Below, one piece after another: positions 25,863 through 35,269 of a stretch of 64,000 nucleotides of DNA; position 1 is the stretch's first letter; each line of letters opens with the position of its first letter. The position numbers and the translations under genes were made by a program. Origin of the DNA: JABAYQ01 sp042091225. GTDB lineage: Bacteria > Bacteroidota > Bacteroidia > Flavobacteriales > UBA7312. The notes below the pieces were generated by a model. The model worked only from the letters and a program-made list of their open reading frames with translations, searched no databases and had not been told where the DNA came from. The stretch lies in contig JBELHW010000005.1 of NCBI GenBank assembly GCA_042091225.1, forward strand, positions 1-64,000, written 5' to 3'.

Positions 25863-27200
25863 TTACAATTCTCGCCTTAATTTTGAGCTAGCTATTTTAA
25901 GTTGCTGTCTATATTTCGACACAGTTCTTCTAGCAACAAGAAATTCTGATTCATTTAACTTTTCAGATAATTGATCATCGGTAAAAGGAATTTTTTTATC
26001 TTCTTTTTCAATTATTTCTTTAAGTAAATTCTTTATCACCTTAGTTGAAATAGAGGTTCCGTCTTCTTTATGATATGCTTCAGAAAAGAACTCTTTTAAA
26101 AGAAATGTTCCGAAAGGAGTTTCTATATATTTACTATTTGTTACTCTTGAGACAGTAGAAATATCCATTTTAATTTTTTGGGCAACATCCAGTAGCTTCA
26201 TTGGTTGGAGGTGTTTCTCGTCTCCAGACTTAAAAAATTGAGATTGAATTTCTAAAATACAGTTCATTGTATTTAATAAGGTTTTCTCTCTTTGAATAAT
26301 AGCGTTTGCAAACCAATCTGCATTCTCTATTTTTTGAGTTAGAAAAACAATAGCTTCCTTATCTTTACTTTTTTTAACATCAGATAACATTTTTTTATAG
26401 TAATCACTTGATTTAACTTTTCTATTTCCAATGTGATTGAGAGAAAGTTGAAATTCATTATTATTAATAGTCAATAAAAAATCGGGGCTGATGTAGCTTG
26501 TATTGTCTTCTTTAGCTGAATATGCCGCTCCAGGTTTTGGGTTGAGGCTAGCAACCAATTTGTACACAGACTTTAAATCACCTTCTGTTATTTCTAGATT
26601 AGAACAAATTTTCTCATAATTTTTAGAAGTAAATGAAGCGAAATGATTTTCTAAAATATTTATAGCAAGTTTTTGAATTTCTGTTTTCTCTTTTAAAGAA
26701 AGTTGTAGAATAAGACATTCTTTTAAATCTCGAGCTCCTACACCGGTGGGCTCTAAAGATTGTATACATTTTAATAGTTCTAATAATTTTTGCTCGCTAA
26801 CGTTCTGATTATATTCAAATAGAAGATCGTCGCTCACCTCTAATAGACTTCGACTTAAAAATCCGTTTTCATCTAGACAACCTATTAAAAAGAGGCATAT
26901 TTTTTCGTTTTCAGAAGATAAGTTTTCTAAAAAAAGCTGACTACTTAGATAATCTTGCAGACCTATTTCTCTTTCTTTAACTACGTTTGTATTAAATTCT
27001 TTGTTGTTTGAAGAGTTTGAATTTTTATAATACGCTTCTTGTTCAGAATCTTCAACTTCCTCTAGTGTAGGATTTTCTTCTAATTCTGATTCTATTCTTT
27101 TTGATAAAGAAGACAAAGGAATTTGTAACAGGTTTAAAAATTGAATCTGTTTAGGAGATAATTTTAGCTTTTGTTCTTGTTTTAATCTTTGTTTTTGCAT
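25863..27200 (-). CDS. rpoN: RNA polymerase sigma-54 factor
   Basis: The 445-aa protein has the N-terminal activator-interacting region (LSPKQIQFLNLLQIPLSSL, about residues 14-32, then ELEENPTLEE), an acidic linker, the core-binding region, and the RpoN box ARRTVSKYRQ (423-432), which reads the -24 promoter element. Sigma-54 needs AAA+ enhancer-binding proteins; none is encoded in the window. The gene lies three bases downstream of asnS and four bases upstream of the PAP2-like gene, a common arrangement in Bacteroidota. Confidence 0.95.
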   Translation of the reverse strand: MQKQRLKQEQKLKLSPKQIQFLNLLQIPLSSLSKRIESELEENPTLEEVEDSEQEAYYKNSNSSNNKEFNTNVVKEREIGLQDYLSSQLFLENLSSENEKICLFLIGCLDENGFLSRSLLEVSDDLLFEYNQNVSEQKLLELLKCIQSLEPTGVGARDLKECLILQLSLKEKTEIQKLAINILENHFASFTSKNYEKICSNLEITEGDLKSVYKLVASLNPKPGAAYSAKEDNTSYISPDFLLTINNNEFQLSLNHIGNRKVKSSDYYKKMLSDVKKSKDKEAIVFLTQKIENADWFANAIIQREKTLLNTMNCILEIQSQFFKSGDEKHLQPMKLLDVAQKIKMDISTVSRVTNSKYIETPFGTFLLKEFFSEAYHKEDGTSISTKVIKNLLKEIIEKEDKKIPFTDDQLSEKLNESEFLVARRTVSKYRQQLKIASSKLRREL

Positions 27201-27203
27201 GCT

Positions 27204-28646
27204 TTAAAAGTCAGCATTCTGTGGGTATCTTGGGAACGGAATGACGTCTCTTACGTTTTTCATGCCTGTAACGAACATTATTAATCGTTCAAAGCCTAGC
27301 CCAAACCCGCTATGAGGACAGCTTCCGAACTCCCTAGTCTCCAAATACCACCATAACTCTTGTATATCTACATCCATTTCTTCCATCCTAGCTTTTAAAA
27401 TGTCTAGATTTTCTTCTCTTTGCGAACCTCCAACTATTTCACCAATGCCAGGAAATAGTATATCCATGGCACGAACGGTTTCGCCGTCCTCATTCATTTT
27501 CATGTAGAAAGCTTTAATTCCCTTAGGGTAATCGGTTAAAATAACAGGTTTTTTAAACTTTTTTTCAACTAAAAAACGTTCGTGTTCAGACTGTAAATCA
27601 GCTCCAAAACCTTCAATTAGGTATTTGAATTTTTTCTTTTTATTTGGCTTAGAATTTCGCAAGATATCGATAGCCTCCCTATAAGTAAGCCTTTCAAAAT
27701 CATTGTCTATAACAAAGTTTAATCGTTCAATTAGCTCCATTTCAGAGCGTTCATTTTGGGGTAGATTTTTTTCTTCTTCTTTCAGTCTTTTATTTAAAAA
27801 AAGCAAATCATCCTTACATTTATCTAGAGAATATTTTATACAGTATTTCAAAAAATCTTCTGCTAAATCCATATTGTCATCCAGTGTATTGAATGCAACC
27901 TCAGGTTCAATCATCCAAAATTCGGACAAATGTCTGGAAGTGTTTGAGTTTTCAGCTCTAAAGGTAGGGCCAAAAGTGTAAACTTCTCCAAGTGCTAATG
28001 CTCCTAATTCGGCTTCTAGTTGACCAGAAACTGTAAGGTTTGTTTTTTTTCCAAAAAAGTCATGAGAAAAATCTGTATTCCCATCCTCTTTTTTTGGCAA
28101 AGAATCTAAATTTAAATTAGTGACCTGAAACATTTCACCTGCACCCTCTGCGTCGGCACCTGTAATTATGGGAGTATTCATATAAACAAAGCCTCTTTCA
28201 TTAAAAAAGTTGTGTACAGCAAACGAAAGTACGTGTCGAACTCTAAAAACAGCACTGAATGTATTTGTTCTAAATCTTAGATGAGCTTTTTCTCTTAAAA
28301 ATTCTAGACTATGTCTTTTAGGCTGAAGGGGGTAAGTATCGGCGTTTGCCAAGCCTATTATGTCTATTTTATTTGCTTTTATTTCTACTTTCTGTCCTCC
28401 TCCTTGCGATTCTATTAATTCTCCTTCAACAGAAATACACGCTCCGGTAGCAATGTCTTTCAAAGTGTCTTCGCTAAAGGTAATGGATTCTGCAACGATT
28501 TGAATATTGTTAATTGTTGAGCCATCATTTAAAGCTATAAACGAAACATTTTTAGACCCTCTTTTTGTTCTAACCCAACCTTTTACACAAACAGTTTTGC
28601 TTGTGAAATCGTCGCTCAAAAGAGCACATATTTTTGTTCTTTTCAT
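27204..28646 (-). CDS. asnS: Asparagine--tRNA ligase
   Basis: The 480-aa class II synthetase has an N-terminal OB-fold anticodon-binding domain (residues 10-110) and a catalytic domain with motif 2 (TFRAENSNTSRHLSEFWMIE) and motif 3 (GFGLGFERLIMFVTG near the C terminus, ending NVRDVIPFPRYP). It charges tRNA-Asn with asparagine. A roughly 80-residue region around 280-360 with KDDLLFLNKR is normal in bacterial AsnRS. It is the first gene of the minus-strand operon with rpoN and is divergent from tetR. Confidence 0.97.
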   Translation of the reverse strand: MKRTKICALLSDDFTSKTVCVKGWVRTKRGSKNVSFIALNDGSTINNIQIVAESITFSEDTLKDIATGACISVEGELIESQGGGQKVEIKANKIDIIGLANADTYPLQPKRHSLEFLREKAHLRFRTNTFSAVFRVRHVLSFAVHNFFNERGFVYMNTPIITGADAEGAGEMFQVTNLNLDSLPKKEDGNTDFSHDFFGKKTNLTVSGQLEAELGALALGEVYTFGPTFRAENSNTSRHLSEFWMIEPEVAFNTLDDNMDLAEDFLKYCIKYSLDKCKDDLLFLNKRLKEEEKNLPQNERSEMELIERLNFVIDNDFERLTYREAIDILRNSKPNKKKKFKYLIEGFGADLQSEHERFLVEKKFKKPVILTDYPKGIKAFYMKMNEDGETVRAMDILFPGIGEIVGGSQREENLDILKARMEEMDVDIQELWWYLETREFGSCPHSGFGLGFERLIMFVTGMKNVRDVIPFPRYPQNADF

Positions 28647-28670
28647 TCTGTAAATTATAAAATAACATTA

Positions 28671-28678
28671 CAAAGATA
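28671..28678 (-). promoter_or_regulatory. -7 promoter element of asnS
   Basis: Reads tatctttg on the minus strand (TAnnTTTG), 25 bases before the asnS ATG, the same spacing as other promoters in this window. Confidence 0.5.
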
Positions 28679-28731
28679 TTAAAAGAAATTTCATAAACTC
28701 AGATAATTTCGGAAACAATATTGAGGTTAAA

Positions 28732-28762
28732 TTGTTTCTTAAGTATTTTCTAATTAATTTTG
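28732..28762 (+). promoter_or_regulatory. Bacteroidota promoter of the tetR-efflux operon
   Basis: TTG at 28732-28734, a 20-base spacer, then taattttg at 28755-28762 match the TTTG-N19/20-TAnnTTTG consensus. The predicted start of transcription is only a few bases before the ATG at 28772, leaving almost no leader. Confidence 0.65.
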
Positions 28763-28771
28763 CACTCCCAA

Positions 28772-29374
28772 ATGAAAAATAAACAAAATATAATTGAACA
28801 ATCTTTGTTGCTTTTTATGAAAAGAGGGGTTCGATCTGTCAATATGGACGAAGTTTCTTCTCATCTAGGAATATCAAAAAAAACGCTTTACTTACATGTT
28901 GATAATAAGTCTGATTTGGTTTGCCAAGCTTTTAAGTTTTTTTGTTATAAGTTATCTCATTCTTTAACTCTTATTGTAAAAGAAGAAAAAAATGCAATAG
29001 ATGAGTTGTATGAAATGGACGAGCAAATTTTCTTTCATTTAAAATCAATGCATATTTCAATTGTGAGCGAATTGAAAAAATATTATTTAGAAAGTTGGGA
29101 ATTGATAGAAGACTTTAAAAAGAATTTTTTATTAAATCTTATCGAAACCAACATAACTAAAGGAATGAAACAAAAATTATATAGACAGGATTTAAATCCG
29201 AGTATGATATCAAAAATATTTATAAATAGAAGCGAAACCTTAGTAGATGGGGAGCTTTTTAATTATAGAGAGTTTGATTTGAAAGATGTTTTAAAAGAGC
29301 ATAGAACTTACCACACTAGAGGAATTGCTTCCATAGAAGGGATTAAGCATTTAGAAGAAAATATAAAATCATGA
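28772..29374 (+). CDS. TetR/AcrR-family transcriptional regulator
   Basis: With the start at ATG 28772 the protein is 200 aa. A preceding TTG lies inside the promoter's -7 element and is rejected. Residues 5-50 form the TetR helix-turn-helix (IIEQSLLLFMKRGVRSVNMDEVSSHLGISKKTLYLHV), and the remaining helices form the ligand and dimer domain. It overlaps the TolC gene by four bases (ATGA), so it leads the efflux operon and most likely represses it, with release by an unknown ligand such as a toxic lipid or drug. Confidence 0.9.
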   Translation: MKNKQNIIEQSLLLFMKRGVRSVNMDEVSSHLGISKKTLYLHVDNKSDLVCQAFKFFCYKLSHSLTLIVKEEKNAIDELYEMDEQIFFHLKSMHISIVSELKKYYLESWELIEDFKKNFLLNLIETNITKGMKQKLYRQDLNPSMISKIFINRSETLVDGELFNYREFDLKDVLKEHRTYHTRGIASIEGIKHLEENIKS

Positions 29375-30684
29375 TGAGAATAATTATTTTAATGTTTTTT
29401 GTTATTCCGCTTTTTGGTCAACAACAATTATCAGTACAACAGGCAGTAGAATTAGGCTTACAAAATAACAATGCAGTTAAAAATGCAAAGTTAGATGTGA
29501 AATACGCTAAGAAACAAGTTTTAGAAACAATAGCTATTGGGCTTCCTAAAATAAATGGAGAAGTTAATTGGCAGCATTTTTTAGAAATACCTACAACTCT
29601 AGTTCCTAGTGCTATGTTCAACCCCAATGCATCCGATGACGAATTTGCAGAGTTACAATTCGGAACTAGCCATAACGCTACTTCAACTTTGTCTGGTTCT
29701 CAATTAATTTTTGATGGTAGTTATATTGTTGGCTTAAGAGCTTCTTCAATCTTCAAACAATTATCTATTAAGTCTTTAGAGTTGACCAAACAGCAAGTAC
29801 AAGATAGTATAGCGGCAATGTATTATAACGTATTGGTAGCCCAAGACAGAAATGAATTTTTAAAATTAATTTATGAAATTCATGTTGATATTCTAGACGA
29901 AATAAATGCCAAGTATGAGCAAGGGATGGTAGAAGATATTGATGTTGACAGAATGTCAATCACTCTTTCAAATATGAAAACGCAATATGAGAACATGAAT
30001 AGGGTAACAGAAATGTCTCATGCAATGTTAAAGTTATTAATTGGTGTTTCCATAGATGAAAAATTATTATTGACAGATAGTTTGTCGGGGCTTTTAAAAG
30101 CAAGCAAAAGTGTTTTAATACAAGAACCCGTTATTGAAAATAGAATTGAATATCAATTAGCTCAAACACAAGTTAAAGTAAATAAACTGGATGTAAAAAG
30201 ATATCAATCTGTTTATTTACCAAGTATTGTAGCCTTCGGATCTTATAGTAAAAATGCTATGCGAAATGAATTTAACTTTACTGAAGATGGTAAATGGTAT
30301 CCTTCTCAATTAGTTGGAATAAAAGCAACAATGAATATTTTTGACGGATTTTCCACCAGAACTAGAGTGCAAAAAGCAAAAATAAAGCTCGAGCAATCTA
30401 AAAACGATTTTCAACTGATGGAACAGTCGCTTAAATTAGAGCATATTGCAGCTCAATCTTCTTTTCTAACGGCAATTAGTAATCAAGAAATTCGTCAAAA
30501 TAATTTAGACTTAAGTAAAAAGATTTACAGCAAAACAATGGTAAAATATAGAGAAGGACTAGTAAGTAGCATGGAATTGTCTCAGGCAGGTGCTGACTAT
30601 ATGAATGCGTTTTCTCAAAATTCTCAAGCTATTTATAGCTTATTAAAAGCAAAAACAAATTATCAACGAACAATAGGAAATTAA
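29371..30684 (+). CDS. TolC-family outer-membrane efflux protein
   Basis: The 437-aa protein has a signal peptide (MMRIIILMFFVIPLFG) and two outer-membrane-efflux repeats made of long helices broken by short beta segments: LSVQQAVELGLQNNNAVKNA (20-39), then YRQ-like helices up to YREGLVSSMELSQAGADYMNA near the end. It should form the trimeric channel through which the downstream adaptor and RND pump expel substrate. The order tetR-tolC-MFP-RND with gaps of 1-7 bases defines a complete tripartite efflux operon. Confidence 0.93.
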   Translation: MMRIIILMFFVIPLFGQQQLSVQQAVELGLQNNNAVKNAKLDVKYAKKQVLETIAIGLPKINGEVNWQHFLEIPTTLVPSAMFNPNASDDEFAELQFGTSHNATSTLSGSQLIFDGSYIVGLRASSIFKQLSIKSLELTKQQVQDSIAAMYYNVLVAQDRNEFLKLIYEIHVDILDEINAKYEQGMVEDIDVDRMSITLSNMKTQYENMNRVTEMSHAMLKLLIGVSIDEKLLLTDSLSGLLKASKSVLIQEPVIENRIEYQLAQTQVKVNKLDVKRYQSVYLPSIVAFGSYSKNAMRNEFNFTEDGKWYPSQLVGIKATMNIFDGFSTRTRVQKAKIKLEQSKNDFQLMEQSLKLEHIAAQSSFLTAISNQEIRQNNLDLSKKIYSKTMVKYREGLVSSMELSQAGADYMNAFSQNSQAIYSLLKAKTNYQRTIGN

Positions 30685-30685
30685 G

Positions 30686-31801
30686 ATGAAATTATTAAAA
30701 ATCAGTTTATTATCATTAATTATCATTTTTGCCGCTTGTGGTGAAAAAGAAAGTGATCTTGATAAAAAGAAAACAGAGCTTAAATCTTTGAAAGAACAGT
30801 TTTCACAATTGAGTTCAAAAATCGAAATTTTACAAGAAGAACTAGCTTCGTTAGATACCACTTCCGATGGAGGTGTTCCTGTTAGTATCTATGAAGTAGA
30901 GCTTAGCACCTTTTTACATTATATAGAGCAGCCAGGAATAGTTTCCTCTAAAGAAAATGTAATGGTAAGTGCTGAAATGCCTGGCGTAGTAAAACAAATA
31001 TTAGTTAAAGAAGGATCTTGGGTTGCCAAAGGCCAAGCAATTTTACAACTAGATGCATCTGTACTATCTAGTCAAGTGGAAGAATTAAAAGCTTCTGTTG
31101 AATTATTAAAAACAACTTTTGACAGACAAACAAACCTATGGAATCAAGGAATCGGTTCAGAAATACAATACCTTCAGTCCAAGAATCAATATTTCTCTAT
31201 ACAAAATAAGCTAGAAGCTGCACAAGCGCAACTAGATAAACTAGAGATTACTGCTCCAATAAATGGAAGGTTAGATGAAATATTTCTTAACGCAGGCGAA
31301 TATGCAAATCCTGGAATGCCAATTTTAAGGCTAGTAAATTCTAAAAAATTACAAGTTGAAGCGGACGTTGCTGAGAGGCATGCCAATAAAATAAATGACA
31401 AGGATACTGTCAGTATAAGTTTTAATTCTTTAGGAATAGAACAAAAAGCACCTATATCTTTTATAGGTCAAGTTATAAATTCTGAAAACCGAACTTTTAA
31501 GTTAAAGATTGACATTCAAAACAAAGATGGGTACGTAAAACCTAACGCAGTTGCTTCCTTAAAAATTCAAGATTTTTATGCTGACAATGCTGTAAAGCTA
31601 CCTTCTAAAGTGATTAAAAAAGATATGAGAGGAAACTTTGTTTTTGTAGTAAATGGTGTCAGCGCACAGAAAAAGTACATCGAAACCGGACTGTCACACA
31701 ACCAATATACTCATGTTCTTTCAGGAATTGACAAAGGAGATAAGGTAATCATTAACGGATTTAATGGAGTGTCCAACGGAAGCAAAATTGATATAAAGTA
31801 A
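30686..31801 (+). CDS. RND efflux periplasmic adaptor lipoprotein (membrane fusion protein)
   Basis: The 371-aa protein starts with a lipoprotein signal (lipobox cysteine Cys18, FAACGEK). A coiled coil follows (about 25-55, LKSLKEQFSQLSSKIEILQ), then the lipoyl half (VSAEMPGVVKQILVKEGSWV, 97-116), a second alpha-hairpin, the other lipoyl half (ITAPINGRLDEIFLNAGEY) and beta-barrel domains. It bridges the inner-membrane RND pump and TolC. The N-terminal coiled coil before the barrel is a common extra in Bacteroidota adaptors. It lies one base after tolC and seven bases before the pump gene. Confidence 0.93.
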   Translation: MKLLKISLLSLIIIFAACGEKESDLDKKKTELKSLKEQFSQLSSKIEILQEELASLDTTSDGGVPVSIYEVELSTFLHYIEQPGIVSSKENVMVSAEMPGVVKQILVKEGSWVAKGQAILQLDASVLSSQVEELKASVELLKTTFDRQTNLWNQGIGSEIQYLQSKNQYFSIQNKLEAAQAQLDKLEITAPINGRLDEIFLNAGEYANPGMPILRLVNSKKLQVEADVAERHANKINDKDTVSISFNSLGIEQKAPISFIGQVINSENRTFKLKIDIQNKDGYVKPNAVASLKIQDFYADNAVKLPSKVIKKDMRGNFVFVVNGVSAQKKYIETGLSHNQYTHVLSGIDKGDKVIINGFNGVSNGSKIDIK

Positions 31802-31808
31802 AACCCAT

Positions 31809-34800
31809 ATGGCTAATCGAAGTTTTAAATTAACAAACTTGTCTTTGAAAAATAAGACAACTATATTTATTTTAACTTTTCTTCTTACAATTTTTGGACT
31901 AGTTTCTTACAAGTCCATGCCTAAGTCTTTGTATCCTGATATTGTCATGCCGACAATTATGGTTCAAACTGTATACCCTGGAAATTCTCCAGCAGATATT
32001 GAAAATTTAATTACAAGACCAATTGAAAAAGAGTTAAAATCGATTAAAGGAATCAAAAAACTTACTTCTTCTTCTTTACAAGATAATTCTTCTATAATTG
32101 TCGAATTTAACACAGATATAGAGCTAAAAACTGCCTTACAAGATGTAAAAGACGGAGTAGATAAGGCAAAAGGAGATTTACCTTCAGATTTAGATTTAGA
32201 TCCTATAGTAATGGATATAGATTTTTCTGAATTCCCAATTCTTAATATCAATCTATCTGGTGATTTTAGTTTAGATGAACTTAAAGTATACGCCGAATAC
32301 CTTCAGGATGAAATAGAAACATTTGGAGAAATTTCTAAAGTAGAAATTACTGGATTATTAAATAAAGAAGTTTTAATTGAAGCCGATCTGCATTTGATGG
32401 AAAGTAGTAAGATTAGCTTTCGAGATATTGAAGACGCTGTCCGATTTGAAAATATATCTATTGCTGCTGGTGATGTTTTGATAAGCGATTTGAGAAGAAC
32501 AGTCCGAACTAGTGCAGAATTTAAATCTGCTAAAGAGATTGGCAACATCATTGTTAAGCACGAAAATGGAAACATAGTTTACCTAAAAGATATTGCTAAG
32601 GTTACTAACGGCTACGAAGAAAGAGAAAGCTTTGCTAGGCTAGATTCTGACCCTGTAGTGTCGTTGAATGTAGTAAAGAAAGCAGGTCAAAATTTATTAG
32701 TCGCTACTGATAAAATAATGGCTCTTCTTGCTCAATCAAAATCATCTAATCAGATACCAAAAAACTTAAATATTTCTATTACAAACGATCAGTCGGAGCA
32801 GACTAGAGATCAGTTAAGTAACTTAGAAAACAGTATTATTTTCGGAGTTATATTAGTTGTTCTTACATTGTTATTCTTCTTAGGGCTCCGAAACGCTTTA
32901 TTTGTTGGACTAGCGATTCCACTGTCTATGTTTATCAGTTTTGTTGTTTTTGGTGGTATGGGTACCACAATGAATATGGTAGTTTTATTTGCATTAATTC
33001 TAGCTTTAGGAATGCTCGTAGATAACGCTATTGTTGTTATTGAAAATATTGACAGACTATTTAATAAAGAAGGATTATCTAGAATGGAAGCAGCAAAAAA
33101 AGGAGTTGGAGAAATAGCTATCCCTATTATATCTTCTACTGCAACTACATTAGCAGCTTTTTTTCCTTTACTTTTTTGGGATGACTTAATGGGCGAGTTT
33201 ATGGGTTATATTCCAATGACTCTTATCATTGTTTTGGGTTCGTCTTTATTTGTAGCCCTTGTTATTAATCCAGTTTTTGCAGCTACATTTATACAAAAGG
33301 AAACAAGATTAAAACCACAAAAAAAGAAAATTCAGAAAACAGCTATTGTTTTAGCAGTATTATCTGTTTTCTTGTATATAATTGGAAGTAAGCTTTTAGG
33401 ATCTTTGGCACTGGTTTTTAGTTTACTTTCTTTAGTTAATGGGTTTTATTTTACCCCTTGGTCTTATTGGTTTCAAGATGTATTATTAGTTCGATTAGAG
33501 AAAAAGTATTCTTCTATTTTAAACTGGGCTTTTAACGGAAGACAACCAATTAAACTATTAGCAGGTACATTTGGATTACTTATTTTTTCAATTGTATTTT
33601 TTGCATTAATGAAGCCAAATGTTGAGTTTTTCCCTGTTAATGAACCAAAATACATTAACGTATTTTTGGAGCTTCCTACTGGAACCGATGTAAATTATAC
33701 CGATTCAGTTTCTAAATTAGTAGAGAAAAAAATAGAAAATATTTTAGAGCCTTATCAATCGGCCGTATCTTCAGTATTAACAAATGTAGGTTCCGGTACT
33801 GCTGATCCCAATGAAATGGGAGGAAGCATGGGGATTACTCCTAATAAAGCTAGGATTACAATAAATTTTCTAGAGTATCGCTTCAGAAACGGAGTTGTAA
33901 CAGGTGACGTAATGAAAGAATTGTCTGCTAACCTTTCAGGCATGCCAGGAGTAGAAGTTACTGTTGATAAAAATAGAGATGGACCTCCAATGGGTAGGCC
34001 AATAAATATTGAAATTTCAGGGGAAGATTTTGATCAACTACTTGCTATTTCTGAAGAGGTTCAGAATATTATCGATAATGAAAAAATTGATGGAATAGAA
34101 GGGCTAAAAGTAGACTTAGAGCTAAATAAAGCTGAGTTACTGGTAAATATTGATAGAGATATGACCAGAAGAATGGGAGTCTCTACATCTCAAGTGGGCG
34201 CTACTATTCGTACAGCATTATTCGGAAAAGAGCTTTCTAAATTTAAAGACGGAGAAGATGAATATCCTATTGTACTTCGACTTGCAGATAAATACAGATA
34301 CAACGTATCTTCTCTTATGAATCAGAGAATTACTTTTAGAAGCCAATCAAGCGGAAAAATAATGCAAATTCCTGTTTCTGCAGTAGCAGATTATAGCTAT
34401 AATAACACTTATGGTTCGGTAAACAGAAAAGATTTAAAACGACAAGTGACTATTTACTCTAATGTTGTTGAAGGATATAATGAGTCAATAATAAATAGTC
34501 AAATTAAAAAAGTTTTAGAAAATTATAATTTACCCGCAGGATATAATTTACAATTTACAGGCAAACAGCAAGAACAAGAACAATCTCAGGCATTTTTGTC
34601 AAAAGCATTAATGATTGCAATAGCTTTAATTACTATTATTTTAGTATCCCAGTTTAACTCTGTGTTCAAGCCAATTATAATTATAATGACAGTTTTGTTT
34701 AGCACTATTGGAGTCTTTTTAGGCTTAGCAATATTCAATATGGACTTTGTTATAATTATGACTGGTATTGGTATTGTTTCTTTAGCTGGTATAGTTGTAA

Positions 34801-35192
34801 ACAATGCTATTGTTTTAATCGACTATATCGATTTATTAAAGTCGAGAAAACGCATCGAATTAGGACTAGAAGAAAACGTGACACTCGATAGAAAAGATGC
34901 TATAGAATGTATTAAAAAAGGTGGTGAGAAAAGATTGCGACCAGTACTATTAACTGCTATTACTACTGTATTAGGTCTTTTTCCTTTAGCTACAGGAATG
35001 AATATTAATTTTTCAAAGCTTTTAACTGAACTTAATCCCGAAATATTTTTTGGTGGGGATAATGCATTATTTTGGGGTCCAATGGCGTGGACAGTTATTT
35101 TTGGATTAACCTTCGCTACTTTTCTTACATTAGTTATTGTTCCTGTCATGTATCTATTGTCCGATAAGTTGAGTAATAAATTAAAGTTTTAA
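31809..35192 (+). CDS. RND-family efflux permease (HAE1/AcrB-like)
   Basis: The 1127-aa proton-driven pump has the twelve-helix, two-large-loop layout of AcrB-type transporters. N-terminal features are FGLVSYKSMPKSLYPDIVMP and TVYPGNSPADIENLITRPIE; helix 4 carries GMLVDNAIVVIENID, and helix 10 GIVVNNAIVLIDYID. It exports hydrophobic compounds from the periplasm or inner membrane through the adaptor and TolC. Compared with typical 1020-1050 aa pumps, the extra length is mainly an added hydrophobic stretch (about 500-560) after helix 6. Substrate unknown. It is last in the operon. Confidence 0.95.
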   Translation: MANRSFKLTNLSLKNKTTIFILTFLLTIFGLVSYKSMPKSLYPDIVMPTIMVQTVYPGNSPADIENLITRPIEKELKSIKGIKKLTSSSLQDNSSIIVEFNTDIELKTALQDVKDGVDKAKGDLPSDLDLDPIVMDIDFSEFPILNINLSGDFSLDELKVYAEYLQDEIETFGEISKVEITGLLNKEVLIEADLHLMESSKISFRDIEDAVRFENISIAAGDVLISDLRRTVRTSAEFKSAKEIGNIIVKHENGNIVYLKDIAKVTNGYEERESFARLDSDPVVSLNVVKKAGQNLLVATDKIMALLAQSKSSNQIPKNLNISITNDQSEQTRDQLSNLENSIIFGVILVVLTLLFFLGLRNALFVGLAIPLSMFISFVVFGGMGTTMNMVVLFALILALGMLVDNAIVVIENIDRLFNKEGLSRMEAAKKGVGEIAIPIISSTATTLAAFFPLLFWDDLMGEFMGYIPMTLIIVLGSSLFVALVINPVFAATFIQKETRLKPQKKKIQKTAIVLAVLSVFLYIIGSKLLGSLALVFSLLSLVNGFYFTPWSYWFQDVLLVRLEKKYSSILNWAFNGRQPIKLLAGTFGLLIFSIVFFALMKPNVEFFPVNEPKYINVFLELPTGTDVNYTDSVSKLVEKKIENILEPYQSAVSSVLTNVGSGTADPNEMGGSMGITPNKARITINFLEYRFRNGVVTGDVMKELSANLSGMPGVEVTVDKNRDGPPMGRPINIEISGEDFDQLLAISEEVQNIIDNEKIDGIEGLKVDLELNKAELLVNIDRDMTRRMGVSTSQVGATIRTALFGKELSKFKDGEDEYPIVLRLADKYRYNVSSLMNQRITFRSQSSGKIMQIPVSAVADYSYNNTYGSVNRKDLKRQVTIYSNVVEGYNESIINSQIKKVLENYNLPAGYNLQFTGKQQEQEQSQAFLSKALMIAIALITIILVSQFNSVFKPIIIIMTVLFSTIGVFLGLAIFNMDFVIIMTGIGIVSLAGIVVNNAIVLIDYIDLLKSRKRIELGLEENVTLDRKDAIECIKKGGEKRLRPVLLTAITTVLGLFPLATGMNINFSKLLTELNPEIFFGGDNALFWGPMAWTVIFGLTFATFLTLVIVPVMYLLSDKLSNKLKF

Positions 35193-35235
35193 TAACTATT
35201 GAAATACCTGTATTAATTTAATGATAGCATTTTGT

Positions 35236-35243
35236 TATATTTG
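35236..35243 (+). promoter_or_regulatory. -7 promoter element of dxs
   Basis: tatatttg (TAnnTTTG), 27 bases before the dxs ATG. It suggests dxs has its own promoter and is not part of the efflux operon. No clear -33 element. Confidence 0.5.
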
Positions 35244-35269
35244 TACTGCTATATCGAAACAAGCTCATA

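Noticed and set aside
34823..35149. 108-aa minus-strand ORF inside the RND pump gene
   Set aside because: It is a mirror frame of a well-supported membrane protein gene, with no family resemblance and no promoter. The same holds for ORFs antisense to fabH (41252-41647), purD (53487-53867) and plsX (42063-42371).
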